Source: Corylus avellana (Eukaryota; Streptophyta; Magnoliopsida; Fagales; Betulaceae). From it: a DNA stretch of 64,000 bases. Shown in pieces: positions 55,538 through 64,000 of this stretch (positions are counted from its first letter, which is position 1; the number at the start of each line of letters is the position of its first letter). The stretch covers positions 16,210,545 to 16,274,544 of the forward strand of contig NC_081551.1 of assembly GCF_901000735.1 (NCBI RefSeq), written 5' to 3'. The position numbers and the translations under genes are program-made. A model generated the notes under the pieces. It was not told the origin of the DNA and did not search any database. It was given only the letters and a program-made list of their open reading frames with translations.

Positions 55538-57466
55538 ATGAACATGAACAAGGCTGTGACTGTGGACGGTGAGAACAAATTCTGCTTCCATGAAGAGACC
55601 CATCTCACCGTCCGCAAGACCTCCGTCTTCTTCCCCGGCGACGGCTTCATCGCCTACGATCCCCATGGAGAGATTCTGTTCCGGTTCGATTCCTACGGCC
55701 CCGATTCAAAACCCAAAGATGAACTCGTTCTCATGGACGCCGCCGGAAAATGCCTCCTCACCCTTCTTCGAAAGGTTAGCTCTCTTTTTCCCCCCTTTTC
55801 TCAGCTTCTTTGAAAGTGACGTAAGTGGTTTAATTTCTAATTAATTACTTAAAAAATATAAAAATATTACACAAAAAAAATAAAAAAAAATAAAACAGTA
55901 ATTAACAAAAAGGGTAATGGATATGGGTTTTAATTACTCAAAGGACCTTAACCTTTGTGAATTTGACATGGAAAATAGATGTACAAAACTGTCAAAAAGT
56001 AGATATCACATGGTTAAGTACTGTTTGGACAGAGGGAAAAAAATAGATTTTGGCCTTCAATGAACTGTGACTGAGGGCCAAAACAAAAAACGACTTTTGG
56101 AGAATTTTGCACTAAAAGTATATTTTGATAAGGGGAACAAAAATTATAATAAAGATGTGGAATCAGTCTCTAGGTTTTAGTCATGAGAAATTTCATTGTA
56201 TCTTTAAAAATAATAAAATTACAAAAATAAATAAAGAAAAATATTTTAAAAATAAAATAAAAGCAATCGCTTCTTGGCCTCTGCCCTTTAGAGGGAGGGA
56301 TTGTGTAAATTTTATTTTATTTTTTTTGTAATTTTATTTTTTAAAAAGGTATGAATATTGAAATTTATGGGCATGATGTGTACGTCCCTTTTTATGTGGC
56401 TGTGGGTGACTTGGCGGTAGGTTGACAAGGCCGGCCTCCACCCTATGGAGGAGGTGTTTAGATTTATTTATTTAATTTTTCTTTTTGGGTAATTTTAATT
56501 TATGCGGTTGTAGGTGATTTGGCGATTGGTTGATGTGACCAATACTTTGTTAGCAATTCAAACAAAAAAACTAATTGATGTGACCGATACTTTGTTAGCG
56601 ATTCGAATAGGAAAACTAACTGATTGAATATTTCTAAATTGACTAGAACTTGGAGAATGACTTGTTTTTTAATATATGAAACAATTTTTAAACATGGGAA
56701 ACTCATGGACAAATTTTTAATTTTTCAAGCTCGGAGAGAAGTTTTTTCGAAAGAGTAAGAGTAATGTTATATACTACTTACTATTTTCTTGCATTTCACA
56801 TTGTTAACACTGATATGACATGATAGTATCCATCAGTCTTTCGATCTGCTTTCTTAAAAGAGTAGAGTATTTTCGATTTCTTTTTCGGGCTTGATTCCTG
56901 TATATATAGTATCCATCAGTCTTTCGATCAACTTTTTTAAAAGAGTAGGGTTTTTTCGATTCTTTTTTCGGGCTCGATTTGTATATATATATATATCTTT
57001 GTGAGTAGAAGCAGTTGCATAATGAATGAGAGGGTGTGTTATGTAATAGAAACCAAGTCTTCACCAAAGGTGGGAAGGATACGTAGGGGAGAAAGGAGAG
57101 CATCAGGACCCAATTTTCAGTGTATGTAGATCATCCATCATCCGACGGTCGAGCCTGGTGGTAGAGGTTTTCGGTGATCCTAATGAGGAGTACCAAATAG
57201 AAGGCTCTTTTCCCCATCGATGCTGTACAATACACAAAACCTCTCTGGAGAAGTCATCAAGGGAACCTGTGGCTGAGATCAAAAGAAAGCTGGACCCTTC
57301 AACCAATGTAATGCTTGGGAAGGATGTTTTCCTGCTGCTTCTCAAGCCTGGGTTTGATAGTGCTCTGGCAATGGGATTGGTGCTTATTCTTGATCAAATG
57401 TACGGTGATGATGCTTATGAGGAAGCAGACGAGACAGGACATACCTTAGAGGATTCTTCCTCCTGA
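55538..57466 (+). CDS. LURP-one-related (LOR) protein, two exons, 217 aa
   Basis: Exon 1 is 55538-55774 (79 codons, donor GTTAGC) and exon 2 is 57050-57466 (138 codons plus stop, acceptor TAATAG); the join is in phase 0. The product has the tubby-like LOR fold: VTVDGENKFCF, FHEETHLTVRKTSVFFPGDG, ILFRFDSYGP, ELVLMDAAGKCLLTL, then KPSLHQRWEGYVGEK, DPIFSVCRSSIIRRSSLVV, EEYQIEGSFPHRC, AEIKRKLDPSTNVMLGKDVF and GFDSALAMGLVLILDQM. Length and domain order equal typical family members. Some members (LURP1) act in basal defence; the role of this one is not known. No defect is seen. Start at the first ATG (MNMNK); the second Met two codons on is also possible. Confidence 0.93.
56398..56452. repeat. Short GC-rich island 6 (GGGTGAC...CCACCC)
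   Basis: A small copy of the GGTGG/CCACC theme, with GGCCGGCC in the middle, inside the LOR intron. Weakest of the six. Confidence 0.35.
56490..56620. repeat. 45-bp tandem repeat in the LOR intron
   Basis: TTGATGTGACCAATACTTTG at about 56530 recurs as TTGATGTGACCGATACTTTG at about 56575, followed by similar GCGATTCGAATA words. Two copies. Confidence 0.7.
56823..56995. repeat. 83-bp tandem repeat in the LOR intron
   Basis: ATAGTATCCATCAGTCTTTC at 56823 recurs at 56906, each followed by AAAAGAGTAG and TTTTTTCGGGCT. It lies close upstream of the exon 2 acceptor. Confidence 0.75.
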
Positions 57467-57900
57467 GTATTTTGTGTTTTTCCATGTTGATAATTTGGAC
57501 AATTTGTTGAGTCACCTATGTTTTGTTGTTGTGTATTAGGTGATTTGTTGTTGTCTTGCAGACACGAAAGAGAGCGATGGTACAATATTTGTTTAATCTT
57601 ACTTAATTGTGGGAATATTATTCAATCCTTCATCTCATCGGACATATGTGACCTTGCTTGTTAGTTTTCAAATTTTGGGTATTGTCACATTAGTCTAATG
57701 AGATTGAGGTATGATGAGAATGTAGTATATAGTGTTGCTTTATTGGGCTGATTTGATAGTACTCATTAGTCCTTGATATTTTTTTTTTTTTTTTTACAAG
57801 GGCTGATGGACACTGTCACATTAATCCAATAAAATGAAGGTAAAATGAAATACTTTTTCAGAGCAAAAAAAAATTAAATAAATACTTTTTGAGTTTTTTT
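57467..57900. other. 3' flank of the LOR gene
   Basis: Presumed 3' UTR and downstream DNA. T-run at 57780-57796. No AATAAA close to the stop is obvious. No gene seen. Confidence 0.4.
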
Positions 57901-57904
57901 ATTA

Positions 57905-58690
57905 AGAGTCTATTTGAGTTAGCGTTAGCGAAGCTAAGAAGTACTTTTAATACCTAGAAAATTGTGCTTAACAAGAAATTGTCATGTTTGATAAAAAATT
58001 TTAAAAGTATTTATTTGATTTTTTTTTTACTATAAAAATGGCCAAGATTTGTTTGGCTTTAAAAGCTTTACTTTCCAAAGTAATCTCAAACATGTTCTAA
58101 AAATAACTCATTTTTGCTTTTGCAAAAAAAAAAAGTTTTTTTGACTTAAAAACTTTATTCAAACACAATCTTAAACATGCTCTATGAGCCTATTTGATAT
58201 TGCATTAGAAAAGCTAAAAAATACTTTTAATACTTAAAAAGTTGTGCCAAACAAAAAACTGTCATGTTCGTTAACAAATTTCAAAAATATCTATTTGACT
58301 TTTTACTCTAAAAATGGTCAAAACTCACTTTTGAGAAAAACTAAAAATTGAAGTTTTTTTTTTCTTCTAAAAAGCTATTTTTGACTTTAAAGTTTAAAAG
58401 CTCTGGCCTTGTTTGGCTTGGCATGTTTTTTGTTTTGTTTTGTTTTCAAATTCATATTTTTTGATTTTGTAAACAGATTTAGCACAAATTCACAAACTCA
58501 AAATTTTGCCCAATGTTCTAAAAATCACACAACACATGCATCGGTTTATTAAAAAATTCAAAACAAGAATGAAATTTGGCCCATCCAAATAAGGCCTGGC
58601 ACTTTTCAAAATAATCTTAAACATGCTCTAAAAATAACTTATTTTTGCTGTGTATTATTTTTAATGTAATAAAAGTACTTTTTAAGCTTT
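57905..58690. repeat. Direct repeat of a diverged MITE-like unit
   Basis: AGTCTATTTGAGTTAGCGTT at about 57907 and AGCCTATTTGATATTGCATT at about 58187 start two ~280-bp units sharing AAGTACTTTTAATACCTA, TTGTCATGTT and AACATG(T/C)TCTAAAAATAACT. The second unit is split by the MITE at 58403-58598. Confidence 0.65.
58403..58598. mobile_element. Small TIR MITE nested in the repeat
   Basis: GGCCTTGTTTGGCTTGG on the left pairs with the complement of the right end GGCCTTATTTGGATGGG. Comparison with the uninterrupted first unit supports the insertion. CTG stands before the left end and after the right end, a possible 3-bp TSD. Confidence 0.6.
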
Positions 58691-58699
58691 TTACCCTAA

Positions 58700-59640
58700 T
58701 CTTAAACATTCTCTTAGTCCAAAAAAGAGATTTAAGGCTGCCAGTTCAGACCGTCCTGATAGGGGTTTAGTTACTCTGTTTTTGCACTGCATTGCCAAGG
58801 AGATCCACTGCAGGCCAGCAGCCACATAGGTTAAGAAGCCTCTGGATATGATATGATTTAATCAAACATTTCCCATCACCTTGATTTTGTGCCCCCACTC
58901 CAGTCGCCAAACGACAGCTGCACATTGTCCAGAGAAGAAGAGAAAGATAATATAAGAAATCCAGAATTATGAAACACGTATCTGAGTGAAAAAGGCAGAT
59001 GAGGGCACAAGAGATTTGTTGATGAGGTCGTGTCAGTGACTTAGAATACTAAAAACAATGTTGGTTGGAAGGGGGACAATACCATCTCAATGTTTTGCCA
59101 ACTCACACACACTGTTCTAGTGTTCTTGTAGCCTAGCCTGCTTCATCTCCCACAAGAATCTCCTCTGCTTTTTTCTGTATCATTCTAGGCTGCATAAAAA
59201 GAATGTACAGACAAAAGAAAATTTGTCCAATTTAGTCGTTTTGATCAAATATGGCACTGGATACTACAAAGAACCTTAAAAGCATTTCATTCCTGGGTGA
59301 ACAAAGTAAAGATGGCAGAATAATGCACTTGGAATTACTGTTTTTGGAACATCTCTAGTAAAGAACATCTTTTGGAACATCTTTCATTGTTGGGAGAATA
59401 AGGCACTTGGATTTCTATAATCCAAGCTCCGAGAAGGAAGAGATAAGAGGGCCAAATGGTAGATGTGTCAGAAATTCGTAATAGAGTTTGACCACAACGA
59501 CTGAATTAATTATCTTTATGCATAAGGATATTAGATTACTTGGTACAAATATTTAAAAATCATCACAAACTTCCCTTTTTTTTCTATTCTATTGCAATTT
59601 TTGGATTATCATATGATTTTATTATTATTATTATTATTTT
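58700..59640. other. Intergenic DNA, nothing identified
   Basis: Mixed-composition sequence without open frame, repeat or RNA gene that I can recognise. An AACATCT(C/T)T-type short repeat near 59345-59385 is the only structure seen. Confidence 0.4.
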
Positions 59641-59703
59641 TTATTTTTAACTTTCCATAGACTAGAAGGGACATCTCATAACATACGACTAGTCACTTAA
59701 CAG

Positions 59704-60170
59704 TAGGGCCGGCTCAATGTTTTCTGGGGCCTTAGGCGAAACTTTTAAATTGAACCTTTTTTTTTTTTTTAATATTTATATATTAACTAAATAATATTTA
59801 TTTTAATATTATTATTATATTTAGAGATCTCATTTTTATTAATCCTTACAAAAATAAAAACAACAATAAAAAAATCAATTTTTATTTTTATTTTTTTTAT
59901 GAATCCTTACCTCTTTGATACACCTGTTTCAAACAAAACTCACAAAAAAATTGACAAAAGCTCATACAAAACCCACAAGAAAAATCAAGCATAGAAATAA
60001 ACTTTGATACACCTGTTTCAAACAAAACTCACAAAAAAATTGACAAAAACTCATACAAAACCCACAAGAAAAATCAAATACAGAAATAAACATTACCAAA
60101 AAAAAAAAAAAATCAAATTTTTTTTTTAATTATTATTATTTTTTTATTAATCCTTATCTCATTGATACAC

Positions 60171-60204
<34 letters not shown>

Positions 60205-60709
60205 TAATCTCTCTCCATCACGTTCTGCTTTGAGTGAGACTAAGGAAAGAGAAAAAAATAAATAAATAAATAAGAGGGGAGGCTGGCGGCAGTGGAGAAG
60301 AAAAGAGAGAAAGAAAAAAAGAGAAAAAAAAAAAAAAGGAAAGAAATTGGATGGTTAGGTAGGGTTAAAATAATCTTTCAATATCAAATAATTTCGGATG
60401 CATAGGTAGATAAACTCTTTTTAAATATAAGGATATTTGCTTTTCTTGGTTAATTGATCTTATTTACCATGAGCTTATTATATTGGAGTCTTATTAAATT
60501 GAGGCATTTTTTAAATTACTTACTTATCATGATTAGAGGCCTTAAGTTTTTATTAAAAAAAAAAAATTAGGCATAATTAAAAAAAAGGGCCTTAAATTAC
60601 AAAAAAAAAAAAAAAAAAATTATTAAATTATTATTATTATTATTTTGGGCCTTATTAATCCGGGGGCCTAGGCAAGTGCCTCACTCGCCTAGTGGTCTAG
60701 CCGGCCCTT
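59704..60709. mobile_element. hAT-like element inserted in the plastid fragment
   Basis: Left end TAGGGCCGGCTCAATG and the complement of the right end AAGGGCCGGCTAGACC form an inverted repeat. Flanks CTTAACAG and GGTAATAG resemble each other (5 of 8) and both match the same stretch of trnN, so they are probably an aged 8-bp TSD. The body is AT-rich and contains an ~89-bp tandem duplication (59913-60091) and a CT-run (60175-60200). No transposase. Confidence 0.6.
59913..60091. repeat. 89-bp tandem duplication in the hAT-like element
   Basis: CTTTGATACACCTGTTTCAA starts at 59913 and 60002; the two copies are almost identical (AAAAGCTCATAC against AAAACTCATAC is one difference). Confidence 0.85.
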
Positions 60710-61299
60710 GGTAATAGCCGATTGATCTACCATTGAGCTATTGAGAAACAACGGGAGTTTAGATCTCACAGAGTTCAATTCTTGTTCTCAACCCATGATG
60801 AATATGAGCTCGAAGTTTCCTTCCTAACTCTAGGAACTTCTTTATAGTTCCGTTCCATGCCTCATTTTATAGGAAACCTCAAAGCGACTCTCCTTATGAG
60901 TGTGATCGGGATGTAGTAGTTTCTTCGGCTTGTCCAATGGCAATAGAAGAAGTGTATCATTTAGCATCAAAGTTAGGTGAAGACCCTTTCTGTTGATTAT
61001 TAAGCTGTTGAAAAAGTGCTCAATCCTATCTCTACCCTGCTATGTATCTTCAACTTAAAAGTATGTTGTTGGCTTTACTCCATCCACCACTACTGGACCA
61101 AAGAAGGGTAAGGCGGATTATACTGAATCAATCTTTTAGTAAATGAGAGAGATATACATGGGAAAAAAATCCTATATATGCAAGATATAGAAGGGGAATG
61201 AATGCTTTCTTTTTTGCCATTTTTTTTTTCACTTCATACATGGACTCCATATGATATTAATTAATATTCATATCAAGTTAACATTCTGAATTTTTAATA

Positions 61300-61450
61300 T
61301 AGAAAGCTCTTACTGGGATCAGTAGAAAGACCCAACAAGCAAGCAAATTCATTCAAAACAGATTTGATAGATTCTGCAGTCCTCAAATTACCAGCTGAGA
61401 AGATAAGGAGATCATTAGCAATGCAAAGTTTGTTAAACATGTAACGGGAT
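61300..61450 (-). pseudogene. LINE reverse-transcriptase fragment
   Basis: On the minus strand the frame reads CIANDLLIFSAGNLRTAESI, then KSVLNEFACLLGLSTDPSKS, the F/YADD region and following helix of a plant LINE RT, with IAND in place of FADD. The fragment is only about 150 bp with no ends visible. It belongs to a different LINE lineage from the copies in WDR11 (FSAG motif). Confidence 0.7.
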
Positions 61451-61646
61451 AGATTGTTAGGTTCTAAGAGAATCTAAACCTTTTGACAAACACAAGGTTT
61501 GAAGATAATTTTCTACATACTTTTTCATTATTCAATTACACGTAAATAAAAAAAATATTACAACAGTAGATGAGAAAATAAAAATAAGTATGGTAATCAA
61601 ATAAAATAAAATTTTATTATTATCAATTACAATCAATTCTCTTCTC

Positions 61647-61802
61647 GAGAAATGCTAGGCTTATAAACTTTTATAAAGTGATGTGGTACAATATGATTGA
61701 GAATAAGATAAATACAAATTTTGAGAAATTCAATCATGTTGTGTCACGTCACTTAATAAAAGTTTTTTTTGCAAAACTTTTTGTAAGTCTAGCGTTTCTC
61801 TT
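61647..61802. mobile_element. Short hairpin MITE
   Basis: GAGAAATGCTAGGCTTATAA on the left pairs with the complement of the right end GAGAAACGCTAGACTTACAA, and both arms share CTTTTAT(T)AAGTGA and CAACATGATTGA-type words. About 156 bp. Confidence 0.65.
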
Positions 61803-64000
61803 CCGTAAAAGGTAATTATTCTATAAGGTAACATATATCCTAACATAAAAAAAATAACATTGTAAAATTCAATTTTCATGTAAGATGAAAAGCAAACATT
61901 TTCTTATCTAGTGCAGCCTCATCCAATAAACTTGTCAAGACTTGTGTTGTTAAAACAAATAGATAAAGAGACAATGGATCTCCGGATTAAGATCCCCTAC
62001 AATTTCTTTAAAATTGTAGATTCTCAAATTACGCACTTTTGGTCATTGTTAGGGATTGAAATACTTGAAAAATGCCACTTATTAAAATTTGGTATACTAC
62101 AGTTGAGAATTGAATATATTTTCACCAAGTTCTTGCTCTTTATGTTGTAAAAAAGCTTTGTCTCAAAAATTATCTTTTGATTTTATTAATAGGAGACGTC
62201 CCTATAAAAGTGAAGAGAGAGCCTTTTGGGAAGAAAATTCTTTTTGGTTACTTCGACAGCATGTCACTTTTTTAATACGTGGTATTTTTCAAGCTTTTCA
62301 ATACTTAAAAAAGGCATAAATTACGTAATTTGAGGACTCATCTCAACCCTTGTTATCCTTCAAAATACCTTACAAATTAAGGCCTTATTTACTGCCACAT
62401 AAAATGGAGGGGGCAGTAACTCTTTTATTCCCCTAGCAAACCTTGTAGGCACTCCAAAACAAATAGGACATTGGATAGCGAAATCCCACCCCATAGAATC
62501 TTGAGCCTTTTATCAAATATACCTTAGTACTGCAACAAGCTCCTTATGGTAATCCTTTACAAGCAACACATTGAGAAATACTCTTACAATGGTGAAAACT
62601 AAATGAAAACCAACTTCATGATAAGTACAACAAGTCCTTTTAATGCAAACCAACAAAAACAAAAAACTTTGATAACTCGTATTGGTACAGGAATTTATAC
62701 TTTTTGGATGAAGCTAATTGGCATGAGAATCTTTCCTCTTTTTTTCAATGAAGCTAAATGATGTTGATGTGAGGGGGAGGTTGCTTTCTACTTGCATTTC
62801 TTGCTTAACCCCAGCTTACAAAGACAACGAAATATAAGAAAACAAATTGGTAGATAGAGTTATGGATTTGGATCCTCAACATGATTAATGCTTGTGGTAG
62901 GATTGAGCAATCCATGTAATATTGTAGAGTTGCTTAAATTGTTAGTAATTTGGGTGTTGGTCACCTAACCGGGCATTTGAGTTTCCGTAAGAGATCTTTC
63001 ATATTACTTGTCCATAGTGAATCTTAATTTGTCAATGTTAGCCGTATTTATAGAGTGAAAGGATCCATATCCCTAGAGCCGGACTCTCTTGATCAAATCA
63101 CCTTTAAAATAAGCTAAATGTAAAAAACATTTAAGTGGGAGAGACCATATATAGCTATTCTACTATTTTATTTGGGTATGACTGGAATACTTGCCCATTC
63201 AGAGCTATACAGAAGAGGCTTAAACAGTGAGAATCACATTCGCTTCTTCAAGTATGACTGAACCATAGTCTCAATCAGCCCCATCAAGACATCGGTGAAA
63301 CTCAAGGCAGTTAATACTAATATGATTGAAGATTTCTATTTTGAGAGTCAAACTCTCAACTTAATACATACCCAACCACTTAACAAATTTCCTTAATAAT
63401 TTGTAGCTGATTTGGTGGCTCTCGTTAGTTTTCAGTTCTCTCACCATTAGAGTGTTAAATTAAAGATCGTTGGGAGAGATAAACACCAAGTTAGTCAAAT
63501 CAAAAAAAATTAATATACATATTAGAACACTACTTTCAGTCTAAAATTTTAAGTAATGAACTTAAGTCCAATTATATTAACTACTATTTTTATTTTTTTT
63601 ATTTTATTAATGTAAAAAACAAATCTCATAAACGCATGCACATCTATGTCGTAATGGTAACCATTGTAGGAAAAGGTTGAGGGCTAAATTGGGTACAGCA
63701 TTTGTCAAGAGTGGACGTGACATGAATGAGTGGAGAAGGCCTGTGCATTGTCAGCGTCGTATTAAAGGCAGTGTTAGGCCATCTGCACACATAGTGGGGC
63801 TGGAAAAAGATATCCCTATTTGTTTCACCGAAGAATCCACTCACAGCAAAAAAAAAAAAAAAAATATCGATAGAATTATATATATATATATTGCACATTC
63901 TACTCCAGCCTTCTTCCCCTTTTAGGTAAAGAAAAAGCATCTCAATAAGATACAAATTGGGTCTTTAAGTAATCTCTTTCCATATCACAGTAAAAAGTTT
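61803..64000. other. Intergenic DNA to the right edge, nothing identified
   Basis: Open frames here (for example 61911-62150, 62110-62319, 63644-63955) have no recognisable domain and the composition of noncoding DNA. A TA-run lies at 63879-63891. No RNA gene or repeat end could be supported. Confidence 0.4.

Larger units (their letters stand above)
59660..60905 (-). pseudogene. trnN-GUU: Plastid-derived DNA (NUPT) with decayed trnN-GUU, split by an hAT-like element
   Basis: On the minus strand 60757-60712 reads TTGTTTCTCAATAGCTCAAT then GGTAGATCAATCGGCTATTA, the 5' half of plastid trnN-GUU with mostly G-to-A and C-to-T changes; the preceding text (complement of 60758-60900, with GAACAAGAATTGAACTCTGT and GGTTTCCTATAAAATGAGGC) agrees with plastid DNA beside trnN. 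Left of the hAT-like element, AACATACGACTAGTCACTTA (59680-59699, then ACAG) matches the tRNA's other half at about 19 of 24 positions. The tRNA cannot be functional. Recognition is from memory of plastid sequence. Confidence 0.65.

Noticed and set aside
1..64000. CRISPR arrays, operons, bacterial-type signals
   Set aside because: Plant nuclear DNA; the regular repeats found are transposon or tandem repeats without spacer structure.
1..64000. A new enzymatic or defence system
   Set aside because: Only two host genes are supported and both belong to known families. The unusual parts of the window are repeat structures, not a new gene set.

Overview
The window is nuclear DNA of a flowering plant, most likely a woody eudicot. 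Long AT-rich introns, GT-AG splicing, plant-specific protein families (LOR/LURP-one, plant WDR11) and the mix of L1-type LINEs, Ty1/copia, Ty3/gypsy, hAT, PIF/Harbinger, CACTA and Mutator-like MITEs all fit. I cannot place it to species; the LINE tail ending in ACTTAT-A(n) would suit rosid trees, but that is only an impression.

Region 1 (1-22.5 kb) is almost entirely one host gene on the minus strand: the plant homologue of WDR11 (trans-Golgi WD-repeat protein). Seventeen exons can be chained with every reading phase closing, giving 1209 codons before the gene runs off the left edge. Its introns hold a Tourist MITE, a LINE relic with a 379-bp internal duplication, an internally deleted LINE, a 5'-truncated LINE with a perfect 16-bp target-site duplication (TSD), a complete TRIM retrotransposon, a tRNA-type SINE and three tiny LINE-tail insertions.

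Region 2 (22.5-37 kb) is intergenic. It has a long-TIR MITE, a Ty3/gypsy relic on the minus strand (LTR, primer site, gag-protease, RT-RNaseH, integrase zinc finger, then an N gap), a decayed PIF/Harbinger element with both ORFs and an unrecognised exon-like host fragment between them, and two LTR-only copies.

Region 3 (37-48 kb) is a nest: an hAT-like element with 8-bp TSDs (37096-47924) holds a LINE and a second insertion; that insertion holds another hAT of the same family (41389-46587); and that one holds a CACTA-ended element packed with TGACGTG palindromes. Three N gaps lie here, so the inner order is less certain.

Region 4 (48-54.7 kb) holds three neighbouring MITEs, a candidate Helitron 3' end, and a small internally deleted copia element itself hit by a solo LTR of the Region 2 gypsy family and by an hAT MITE.

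Region 5 (54.7-64 kb) has the second host gene, a two-exon LOR (LURP-one-related) gene on the plus strand (217 aa), then MITEs and a fragment of plastid DNA around trnN-GUU that was split by an hAT-like element. The last ~2 kb shows nothing I can name. Only the two host genes look functional; no operon, CRISPR or intact nuclear RNA gene is present.
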